The translations under genes were made by a program, and so were the position numbers. A stretch of DNA of 64,000 nt from an uncultured Methylophaga sp. Lineage in GTDB: Bacteria > Pseudomonadota > Gammaproteobacteria > Nitrosococcales > Methylophagaceae. How positions within the stretch are numbered: position 1 is the first letter of the stretch; each line of letters begins with the position of its first letter. The notes under the pieces were generated by a model, which saw nothing but the letters and a program-made list of their open reading frames with translations, was not told where the DNA came from and searched no databases. The DNA lies in contig CAJXKF010000002.1 in NCBI GenBank assembly GCA_913055695.1, forward strand, positions 186,001 through 250,000, in the 5' to 3' direction. Below, in pieces: positions 56,703-64,000 of this stretch.

Positions 56703-57491
56703 TTGAAAACAGCAGCGCTTCTCAGTAAACACCGTAAATCCCAGCAACTGGCGCCGGTTTTATACGAAATAGGTATCGAACTGGTAGAAATCGACTTTTT
56801 CGATACCGATCAGCTGGGCACCTTCGCCGGTGAGGTTGAAAGACGCCTGTCACCCAGCGAGTGCGCTCTGGTCAAGGCAAAAAAAGCGGCTGAGCTCAGT
56901 GGACTCAATGTCGGTCTTGGCAGCGAGGGCAGTTTCGGTGGTGGTCCAATGGGCGGCCTGTTGAACTGGAACCAGGAAATCGTCTGCCTTTATCAGCAAG
57001 CGCCGGAATTGATTATTTATGCCAGTGCTGAAGGGCCGACCGCACTGAGATCCATCAAAGCTGACAATCTGGATGCGCTGATAAGCAAAATGTCAGATTT
57101 TGAGCAGCAAAGATGGATAGTTCGCTGCGCCGACGGAATTTTGAAAGGCCTTAGTCAGACCGAAGTCATTGCCCTCCATCAGGCAGCCTTCACAGAATGG
57201 CCGGTGGTGCTGGAGCCCGATCTGAGGGCAATGCACTCGCCACTCAGGCAAATCATGATCCAAAAAGCAGCGCTCAATCTTGCAGAGCGACTGCAGTCCA
57301 GATGCCCCCATTGTGATGCCGTCGACTTCTGGCCCGATGAGAGAGAATTCGGACCCGCCTGCCAGTTGTGCGGCTATCCTACCAATGAGGTGAAATCGCT
57401 GGTGACTAACTGCAAATCCTGTGGCTATAAAGCGTCTGAGACGCTACTTGAAACAGGCAATGAACGCTTCTGCGATCAATGTAATCCATAA
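56703..57491 (+). CDS. DUF6671 family protein with zinc ribbons
   Basis: The 262-residue protein has an N-terminal part (1-190) with GLGSEGSFGGGPMGGLLNWNQEIVCL and a C-terminal half with four CxxC pairs (CPHC, CQLC, CKSC, CDQC), i.e. two zinc ribbons. It matches the DUF6671 family, whose role is unknown. The start is a TTG with AGGAAAG upstream. It follows dabA by 91 bases on the same strand and may belong to the same transcript. Confidence 0.85.
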   Translation: MKTAALLSKHRKSQQLAPVLYEIGIELVEIDFFDTDQLGTFAGEVERRLSPSECALVKAKKAAELSGLNVGLGSEGSFGGGPMGGLLNWNQEIVCLYQQAPELIIYASAEGPTALRSIKADNLDALISKMSDFEQQRWIVRCADGILKGLSQTEVIALHQAAFTEWPVVLEPDLRAMHSPLRQIMIQKAALNLAERLQSRCPHCDAVDFWPDEREFGPACQLCGYPTNEVKSLVTNCKSCGYKASETLLETGNERFCDQCNP

Positions 57492-57599
57492 CAGTGCCGC
57501 TTGCGCCGCGGCCTAAAGTTGCGCGACTTTGTGGCGATATGCTCTGTGTAGAAAATATAAAGAATGGCCTCAGCCATCACCACACAGAGAGAGCGCAAC

Positions 57600-59522
57600 G
57601 TGACTATACAAAAAAAATTTCTTATCGCACTGGCCTCATGCATGCTGCTGCTGGCAATGATTACCGTTGCCTCATTAACTTATTCAGAAAACCAATCCCT
57701 GCATAAACGCCTCTCCAATCAGGCAGAGCAATTAACAGATTCCACTGAGAAAATGCTCAATGTCATCAATAACCTGATGCTGGATCAGGTTAAAAGCAGC
57801 ATGCGCTCAACCCTCGACACGATCAGCAGCAAGGGGCGCATTTCTCAATCTGGCCCGGTCACGATCAATGACACCCAGGTTACAGACATCAGCTTCGGCG
57901 GGGAAGCACAGGCACTGAACTATGCGCTCGTGGATAAAGTGACTCAACTCAATGGCGGAACAGCGACCATTTTCAGCAGACACAATGATGATTTCGTCAG
58001 AGTCAGCACCAATGTCCAGAAAGAGGGTAAACGGGCCATTGGCACGCTTCTCGACCCTAATGGCCTTGCTATCAGACAAATCCGCGAAGGCAAGGCTTTC
58101 TATGGAGTCGTCGATATTCTGGGTGAACCTTATTTCACAGGCTATGAACCATTGAAAAATGCATTCAATGAAGTGGTCGGTATTGCCTATGTTGGCTACA
58201 AGGTCAATATGGAGGAGGTGAACGCCGTCATTGCTTCCGGCAAACTGCTGGAACAGGGATTCATTGCCCTGATAGATGGCAGGAATCAAATCCGTCAGCA
58301 TTCATCTCATCAGTCAGAGGCCGTAATTAAACAGGTCGTAGAAAATCCGGGATCAAACTGGATAGTGAAACAACAGTCATTCACGCCATGGGGCTATGAC
58401 ATTGTGGTGGCTTACTCGGAAGAGGATATTGCCTCACTGTTGTGGCAGAAAGCCTTAATGTATTTTGTGGTTGCCTCGGTGCTGGGCTTTTCGGTGGTGG
58501 GTCTCGTTTATTACCTGCTGCAGCGGGTTGTGGTCAGCCGTCTGACCCAAACCACTCACGCGCTTGTCTCCATCACGGAGGGCGAAGGGGATCTGACACA
58601 ACGCTTTAATTCCAGCAGTAAAGATGAGTTCGGCCTGATGGCCAATGGCTTTGATAAACTTCTCGAGCGCGTCAGACAGACTATTGTCAGTGTTGAAGCG
58701 AAATCCAGGGAACTGGTCAGTGCTGCTGAATCACTGAACAGAATTGCTCAGGATTCGGACACTATCAGCAGGGAACAGGCGCAAGAGACCGAACAGGCTG
58801 CCACTGCAGTCAATGAAATGAGCGCCACAGCGCAAAGCGTTGCCGAGAGCACGATGTCGGGTGAGCAGGCCTCCAACCAGGTTCAGCAACAGGCGTCAGA
58901 AGCCTCGAAATTTATGAAAGATATGGCCGCGGCACTTAAATCTCAGGCTGAAGAAATCAAAGCCTCTGAAGACACATTGCTGTCTCTGAAAAAGGCCAGT
59001 TCTGATATTGGCCAGGTCTCAGAAGTGATTAACAGTATTGCTGAGCAGACGAATCTGCTGTCACTCAATGCGGCCATTGAAGCCGCCCGAGCCGGTGAGT
59101 CTGGACGCGGCTTTTCAGTGGTGGCAGATGAGGTACGAACGCTCGCGGGTAAAACGCAGAGCTCCACCGGTGAAATTGAGAAATTGATTGAGCGTCTGCA
59201 TGAAGATGTAGATAAGGTGTCCAGAACCATGCTGGTGCAGATTGAGCATGCGAATCACAATGTGCAATCCAGTGAGACCGCGATTGCCGCTATTGAAGGC
59301 GTATTATCTGCCGCTGACAGAATTCATGGGCTCAATACCGAAATAGCCAGCGCGGCGGAAGAGCAGAGCGCCGTGTCTGAAGAAGTTAGCCGGAATGTCA
59401 CCAGCATCAAGGATAACGCCCGTAAAAGCGCGTCTTACGCAGAAGAGACATCCAAAGCCAGCCAGAAACTGCAAAGTATGGCTGTGGCCATCAGTGAGAT
59501 GATGTCTAAATATAAAACCTGA
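57600..59522 (+). CDS. Methyl-accepting chemotaxis protein with Cache sensor
   Basis: The start is GTG 57600 (AGAGAGAG upstream) or ATG 57564. The receptor (640 residues from GTG) has two membrane helices (about residues 7-28 and 280-303) around a periplasmic Cache_3/Cache_2 domain (QALNYALVDKVTQLNGGTATIFSRHNDDFVRVSTNV, FYGVVDILGEPYFTGYEPLKN). HAMP follows, then the signalling hairpin with [37 protein letters not shown]. Cache domains bind small molecules such as amino or organic acids. Two terminators follow. Confidence 0.93.
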   Translation: MTIQKKFLIALASCMLLLAMITVASLTYSENQSLHKRLSNQAEQLTDSTEKMLNVINNLMLDQVKSSMRSTLDTISSKGRISQSGPVTINDTQVTDISFGGEAQALNYALVDKVTQLNGGTATIFSRHNDDFVRVSTNVQKEGKRAIGTLLDPNGLAIRQIREGKAFYGVVDILGEPYFTGYEPLKNAFNEVVGIAYVGYKVNMEEVNAVIASGKLLEQGFIALIDGRNQIRQHSSHQSEAVIKQVVENPGSNWIVKQQSFTPWGYDIVVAYSEEDIASLLWQKALMYFVVASVLGFSVVGLVYYLLQRVVVSRLTQTTHALVSITEGEGDLTQRFNSSSKDEFGLMANGFDKLLERVRQTIVSVEAKSRELVSAAESLNRIAQDSDTISREQAQETEQAATAVNEMSATAQSVAESTMSGEQASNQVQQQASEASKFMKDMAAALKSQAEEIKASEDTLLSLKKASSDIGQVSEVINSIAEQTNLLSLNAAIEAARAGESGRGFSVVADEVRTLAGKTQSSTGEIEKLIERLHEDVDKVSRTMLVQIEHANHNVQSSETAIAAIEGVLSAADRIHGLNTEIASAAEEQSAVSEEVSRNVTSIKDNARKSASYAEETSKASQKLQSMAVAISEMMSKYKT

Positions 59523-59530
59523 ATCTCAAA

Positions 59531-59591
59531 CCGCTATGTAGCGGACTTTTTCTGAATGATAAAACATAAGCCCTCTGAATGAGGGCTTTTT
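59531..59591 (+). terminator. Two tandem terminators after the Cache MCP
   Basis: CCGCTATGTAGCGG followed by a T-run (59531-59551), then AAGCCCTC and GAGGGCTT with a five-base loop and T-run (59568-59591). The second also works on the minus strand for the gene at 59601. Confidence 0.85.
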
Positions 59592-59600
59592 GCTGTAAAG

Positions 59601-61013
59601 CTAGCCCCGGGATTGATAACCAAACAACTGCTGGGTTTTGATCTTTTCTGCCACCACTTTTGGTACCAGCTGCTCCCAGCCCGCTTGATTGTCCATGATC
59701 ATCCTCAGCACATCCGGCGAAAATATATCCAGATAGTCTTCATTGAACTCCCGGATTTGTTCAATTTCATCATTTTGCTTCAGATACTGATACAGATGTT
59801 TTTGTTGCGCCGCCACTTTCAGGTTGTCGACTGTATACAGCGTTTGAGTTGCCGCATCTTTGTAAGGATAGATGTATAGCTTGACGTTGTTTTTGAACAG
59901 CCGGCCAAAGCCTTCCAGAATACCGCCCTTCAGGTCGCTGTAATATTTCTCGTCAAACAGTTCGACCAGGCTGTGGGCACCCATCGTGATTCCAATGCGG
60001 CGCTTGGTGTATCGGGATAAATAAGTCGCCAGCCGATAGTATTCCGGGTAGTCTGAAATCATCACTGTGTGGCCGGTGGCCTCGAGTACATCCGCGCGGC
60101 TGATGAAGTCTTCCAGGTCGATGCCATCATTACCACTATGCAAATTGTGCATGGTGATTTCCATGATCGAAATGGTCTCTTCCGGTGGTGAATTATCCTC
60201 GGCTTCGAACTGCTTCCTGGCGGCATTCAGCATATCGATATTGACATGGGTGACAGGGCGGAAACGACCCCGCTCAACCAGTACATTCTTCTTGCGTAAG
60301 TGTTCAGAAGGTTGCAGCACCGTACCGTCTGCCGAGAACATCGCGGCATCACTCAGACCAAGCTGAACCAGCCGCAGACTCACGACGCGATTATCGACGT
60401 GCAGGAAGGCATCACCTTTGAGATCGATCATATCGACTTCAATACGGTCGGTGCTCAGGTTATCCAGCAGTGACTTTACCAGCAGATCCGGATTATGACT
60501 GAGGTGGAAAGCGCCATAAATCAGGTTCACCCCGATGATCCCAAGCGCTTCCTGCTGCAGGGCATTTTCATTATCCAGCATGCGGACATGAATAATGATA
60601 TCGCTGGGCGCAGCATGCGGCTCGGTCTGAAAGCGAATACCCAGCCAGCCATGACACTCATTAGTGCCATGATAATTCCGGGCTGAGACGGTGTCGGCAA
60701 AGGCGAAAAAGGCGGTGTTATCGCCGCGCAGCTCGCTGAGGCGATCGATATTGAGTTTGTACTCAATATCGAGCATGTCTTCGAGCCGCTCACGGCAGAC
60801 ATAACGGGGTGCTTTGCCGTAGATGTCATCACTGACTTTCATATCATAGGCAGAGATGCTTTTGGCAATCGTACCGGCTGCACCACCAACGCGGAAAAAC
60901 CAGCGAACAACTTCCTGACCGGCGCCGATTTCAGCAAAGGAACCATAACGGATTTCATCCAGGTTGACCTCAAGTGCCTTGGCACCGGGCGAGAGCGATT
61001 TGTTCTGTTCCAT
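59601..61013 (-). CDS. Conserved protein of unknown function, 470 residues
   Basis: The protein begins with SPGAKALEVNLDEIRYGSFAEIGAGQEVVRWFF, a pattern I know from a widespread bacterial family with inconsistent annotation (some as TonB receptor, some as nicotinate-nucleotide adenylyltransferase). No signal peptide or membrane segment is visible. Further segments include NYHGTNECHGWLGIRFQ and GHTVMISDYPEYYRLATYLSRYT. I do not give a function. It is divergent from a PhoD-like phosphatase gene with 160 bases between. Confidence 0.8.
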   Translation of the reverse strand: MEQNKSLSPGAKALEVNLDEIRYGSFAEIGAGQEVVRWFFRVGGAAGTIAKSISAYDMKVSDDIYGKAPRYVCRERLEDMLDIEYKLNIDRLSELRGDNTAFFAFADTVSARNYHGTNECHGWLGIRFQTEPHAAPSDIIIHVRMLDNENALQQEALGIIGVNLIYGAFHLSHNPDLLVKSLLDNLSTDRIEVDMIDLKGDAFLHVDNRVVSLRLVQLGLSDAAMFSADGTVLQPSEHLRKKNVLVERGRFRPVTHVNIDMLNAARKQFEAEDNSPPEETISIMEITMHNLHSGNDGIDLEDFISRADVLEATGHTVMISDYPEYYRLATYLSRYTKRRIGITMGAHSLVELFDEKYYSDLKGGILEGFGRLFKNNVKLYIYPYKDAATQTLYTVDNLKVAAQQKHLYQYLKQNDEIEQIREFNEDYLDIFSPDVLRMIMDNQAGWEQLVPKVVAEKIKTQQLFGYQSRG

Positions 61014-61173
61014 ATGGCCTCATTGAGTTCGATGTGATACCTCCAGTGTAACGTCTTAACACCCGGACTGTAATGTGGGCAGGTTGGCAGAGCAGCCGGC
61101 ATCCTGGTTAGAATGAACACGCTCGAACATTATCATCAACATAATCAGGGACATCAGATGTCAGGGAGAGAAT

Positions 61174-62667
61174 ATGGCCATTAAGTTATCAGCGGGACCA
61201 TTGCTCGGGATTGAATCCGACACGCTTTATACCGTTTGCTTTTTATCCGATAAATCAACAAGTTCTGCTGCAGTCACATTCAACGGTGACAGGGTTGAGG
61301 CCCGATGCATGGCAGAAACACCGAAGGGCCTGTTCTGGCGAGCTGAAATTCAGTTGCCGTCAGAAGCATCCGCTTTTTATGTCAGCTACACGATAACGCT
61401 CAATAACCAGCCGGGACAGGATGTTCACCAGCGTGAGCGCTGGACATTTTATGTACCGGCAGCCAGCGAAAAACCGCTGTTTGCCTACACTTCCTGTAAT
61501 GGTTTTTCCAGTGCCGATATTCTGACCAAAACCGAAAAACCCTATGCCCTCTGGGAAGAGATGCAACGCCAGCATTACCAGCAGCCTTTTTCGTTGCTGA
61601 TGATGGGCGGTGACCAACTCTATGCCGATGAAATCTGGTCTGTCGTTCCTGAACTGCAGAAGTGGTCGATGCTCGACAAAGCCGACAAAATCACCCGCAA
61701 GTTCAACGCGGTGATGCGGGATCAGGTTGAACGTTTTTATGAAAAACTGTATTGCGAGCGCTGGACGAATCCGGCGATGGCGTTGATGCTGGCCTCGATT
61801 CCCACTGTGATGATGTGGGATGACCATGACATTTTTGATGGCTGGGGCAGTTTCCCCCAAACGATGCAGAACTGTGATGTTTATCAAGGCATTTACCGCA
61901 TTGCCAAACGCTACTTCGAGCTATTTCAAATCCGGACTAAGGCCAATCAGAGTCTGCTTGATAAAGATGCCAATCACTTTGCCTTTGGCTTTTCCTTTCG
62001 AAAATATCATTTGCTGGCACTGGATAATCGCGCCGAACGCAGCCGCGAACGGGTGATGAGTGATACGCAGTGGGAAACCGTCAATACACATCTTGATCAA
62101 CAGGTTAAGCAGGGTGACTTGCTGGTACTATCAGCCGTGCCGGTTGTTTACCGAGATTTCTCTTTTACAGAATCGAGTTTTGATACCACCCCCTGGGAAG
62201 AGGAACTCACCGACGATCTGAAAGATCACTGGCGCGCCAAAGAACACCAGGGCGAGCGTGCGAGGCTGATCATGCGGTTACTGAATAATGCAGAGAAACG
62301 CGGTGAAGGACAACATTACAGAACCCTCATTCTCTCCGGTGACGTGCACCTGGGTTGTCTCGGTGTCATCAATGATTCACGTCAGGCTTCCAGACCAATA
62401 AAAATCCATCAGGTGGTGTCGTCCGGTGTTGTGCATACCTCACCCAGTCGTATTGCCTGGCTGGGCATCATGGCGGTCACCAACGATGATGATGAATTTT
62501 TGAATGAAGACAGAACCATCAAAATATCCATGTTAAAGCCATTCAGTTCGGATAAATATATCCGGTCAAGAAACTATGTAACGCTGAAAGAGGGGACAGA
62601 CCAGAAACTCTGGGTCAACTGGATTTGTGAAAGCAAGACAAACAAACCCAGTTATCCGCTAGTTTAA
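61174..62667 (+). CDS. PhoD-like phosphatase
   Basis: The 497-residue protein is a metallophosphoesterase of the PhoD-like type without a signal peptide. Metal-ligand motifs include MMGGDQLYADE, MMWDDHDIFDGWG, LDNRAER and LSGDVHLGCLG. The absence of a signal suggests a cytosolic or peripheral role, unlike secreted PhoD. GGGAGAG precedes the ATG. Divergent gene: unknown 470-residue protein. Confidence 0.85.
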   Translation: MAIKLSAGPLLGIESDTLYTVCFLSDKSTSSAAVTFNGDRVEARCMAETPKGLFWRAEIQLPSEASAFYVSYTITLNNQPGQDVHQRERWTFYVPAASEKPLFAYTSCNGFSSADILTKTEKPYALWEEMQRQHYQQPFSLLMMGGDQLYADEIWSVVPELQKWSMLDKADKITRKFNAVMRDQVERFYEKLYCERWTNPAMALMLASIPTVMMWDDHDIFDGWGSFPQTMQNCDVYQGIYRIAKRYFELFQIRTKANQSLLDKDANHFAFGFSFRKYHLLALDNRAERSRERVMSDTQWETVNTHLDQQVKQGDLLVLSAVPVVYRDFSFTESSFDTTPWEEELTDDLKDHWRAKEHQGERARLIMRLLNNAEKRGEGQHYRTLILSGDVHLGCLGVINDSRQASRPIKIHQVVSSGVVHTSPSRIAWLGIMAVTNDDDEFLNEDRTIKISMLKPFSSDKYIRSRNYVTLKEGTDQKLWVNWICESKTNKPSYPLV

Positions 62668-62788
62668 TTGAGAGGGCTAACTGAACAAATCAACGTTGTA
62701 AAAACGATTCATCTGGACCTGATATTGAATTAGCAGAAGCATATTTCAACATGCTGGCAGCGCTATCAAGCTGAAGTTAAAGTGTCAG

Positions 62789-63526
62789 CTAATCTTTGGA
62801 CTGCCTTGCCCAGGTTTCAAGTTTCGGTTCTATGGCCGAGAACGCATTGATGTGATTTTGCAGTTTCTGCAGAAAAGCGTTTTCGCCTTCGGCGACCGCC
62901 ATGACATGGGTTTCAGTGAATAAATCCCAGGGGCCGGGTTCATAACCTTTTGCCCTGAGCCACCACTCGACATTGGCGACCGGCATATTCAGATTGTTCA
63001 GATTTTCCATTGGTACAGGGATGGCACCGCGGCTTTCCAATGCCTCGCTGTATTGATTAACCACCGGCAGGGCGACTTTGACCTCGTCGATATCAGTTGT
63101 TTTTTCCTGCGAGCGCGGAAAGCCGATGGTGATACGGGTCTTGTAATAAGGCTCTGTATGAACAGTCCCTTTCTTTTTAGGTGACTGCTGAGTAAGGCCG
63201 CCCATAACGACATGGAGCTGATGCTGTGACAGGGCTTGCAGTAGTTCAGTTTCTGTACCCCAGTGCCATTCGACTTCAGCATTCAATGAGTCGGCTAAAA
63301 CCAGAATAATTTCGGCCTCGACGCCTTCAGCACCGGCGTCGGTGCGAATCACCCAGGGCGGGTTTTCAGTGACCCCGACTTTGAGCACGCCGTCCTTGAC
63401 TTTGTTCAGGGTGCCATTGGCGTCACGTGGAAACTGACAGGCACTGGCCAATACAGCGGATAAGAGGATGATGCAGCAAAACAACGACTTGCTAGCGCTT
63501 AACTTTATAAAGTGATGACCAAGCAT
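62789..63526 (-). CDS. Substrate-binding lipoprotein, family 3
   Basis: The 245-residue protein has a lipoprotein signal (ILLSAVLASAC, lipid Cys near residue 30) and a solute-binding fold (GVLKVGVTENPPWVIRTDAGAEGVEAEIILVLADSLNAEVEWHWG, then LHVVMGGLTQQSPKKKG). AAAGGAG precedes the ATG. No permease is adjacent, so it may be a sensor or lone binding protein. Confidence 0.85.
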   Translation of the reverse strand: MLGHHFIKLSASKSLFCCIILLSAVLASACQFPRDANGTLNKVKDGVLKVGVTENPPWVIRTDAGAEGVEAEIILVLADSLNAEVEWHWGTETELLQALSQHQLHVVMGGLTQQSPKKKGTVHTEPYYKTRITIGFPRSQEKTTDIDEVKVALPVVNQYSEALESRGAIPVPMENLNNLNMPVANVEWWLRAKGYEPGPWDLFTETHVMAVAEGENAFLQKLQNHINAFSAIEPKLETWARQSKD

Positions 63527-63821
63527 CTCATACTCCTTTATGCCAATCTCATTGTTCCAGTATCAGCTTGTCTTGATATAGCCTGTGTAGCTGATTGTTG
63601 AATCATACTTATTCAATATGCCACATTCATGGCGCTGCTTGGTCGATGCATTTCACAGCTTCGAATAGAAACAAGCGGCCCCACGCCATGGCATACAAAC
63701 AGACAGCGCGGGGCCGGTATTGAACCAGCTTGCCGTTTTCTGAGTGACAAGGCATTCCATGCCACAGCGACGGCAGGCAGTCATTATTGATACGTTTCTT
63801 GTGCCGGTTCTGACAGCTGCC
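63527..63821. other. Intergenic region with a doubtful small Cys-rich frame
   Basis: On the minus strand, ATG 63784 opens a 43-residue frame (to 63653) with CRRCGMEC near the start and two more Cys, somewhat like a small zinc ribbon. No clear ribosome site is seen and the frame could be chance. Nothing else is supported. Confidence 0.3.
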
Positions 63822-64000
63822 CTAGCCGCCGATAATGATGCCACCATTCGGGTGTATCACCTGTCCGGTAATATAGCTCGCGTCATTGGAAGCCAGAAAG
63901 ATATAACTGGGCGCCAGTTCATCCGGCTGTCCGGGCCGTCCCATCGGGGCGCTCTGGCCAAAACCCTCAACCTGATCCTCACCGAAAGAAGCGGGGATTA
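63822..64000 (-). CDS. Short-chain dehydrogenase, C-terminal fragment
   Basis: Only the last 59 codons are inside the window; the gene continues past its right end. The minus-strand frame reads PASFGEDQVEGFGQSAPMG, then RPGQPDELAPSYIFLASNDA and SYITGQVIHPNGGIIIGG. The RPGQPxE...YLAS-like and SYITGQ motifs are the standard C-terminus of SDR proteins of the glucose-dehydrogenase/YghA type. Confidence 0.9.
   Translation of the reverse strand, partial: IPASFGEDQVEGFGQSAPMGRPGQPDELAPSYIFLASNDASYITGQVIHPNGGIIIGG

Overview
The window looks like chromosomal DNA of a marine or halophilic methylotrophic gammaproteobacterium, most like Methylophaga. This is an inference from gene content. The clues are two pqqA genes (precursor of PQQ, the cofactor of methanol dehydrogenases), a homolog of formaldehyde-activating enzyme, the ectoine hydroxylase EctD, monomeric NADP-isocitrate dehydrogenase, a DAB-type inorganic-carbon transporter and many chemotaxis and c-di-GMP genes. 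I see no prophage, insertion sequence, CRISPR array or rRNA operon.

Layout. 0-8.7 kb: tail of a GGDEF gene, two stand-alone pqqA genes about 5 kb apart on the minus strand, an OhrR-type MarR regulator, an MscS channel, an SDR, a cold-shock protein, a DUF1223/cupin/DUF3080 gene set and a GAF-GGDEF protein. 8.8-16.6 kb: LTA-synthase-like sulfatase, a redoxin divergent from a TonB receptor with a Fur-like box between them, a Mut7-C RNase protein, a broken DUF6647-like gene, pcm, a small cupin and a lipoprotein. 16.7-26.7 kb: mtgA, a zinc alcohol dehydrogenase, a small secreted protein behind a possible sigma-54 promoter with two upstream dyads, a glycine-zipper lipoprotein, the Fae homolog, a response regulator with a degenerate GGDEF, opgG and small secreted or hypothetical proteins.

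26.7-41.2 kb is a signalling block. A minus-strand operon encodes a periplasmic solute-binding protein, a 1209-residue hybrid histidine kinase and a REC-HD-GYP phosphodiesterase. It faces a plus-strand gene for an unusual MerR-HTH-REC protein, followed by an eight-gene chemosensory operon (MCP-like, CheY, STAS, CheA, MCP, CheW, CheR, CheB). Copies of an 8-bp box, TGATACTT, lie on both sides of the MerR-REC gene: as direct repeats in the divergent promoter region and as two inverted pairs in front of the chemosensory operon. This is the best candidate in the window for an undescribed regulatory system: a phosphorelay that appears to feed a DNA-binding regulator controlling both halves of the locus.

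41.2-64 kb: ectD, tRNA-Val(UAC), a hemerythrin-like protein, a dienelactone hydrolase, a Fur-boxed Fe(III) ABC operon led by an unrecognised helical periplasmic protein, monomeric icd, a LysR regulator divergent from dabB-dabA plus a DUF6671 zinc-ribbon protein, a Cache-type MCP, a conserved protein of unknown function divergent from a PhoD-like phosphatase, a solute-binding lipoprotein and the 3' end of an SDR gene.
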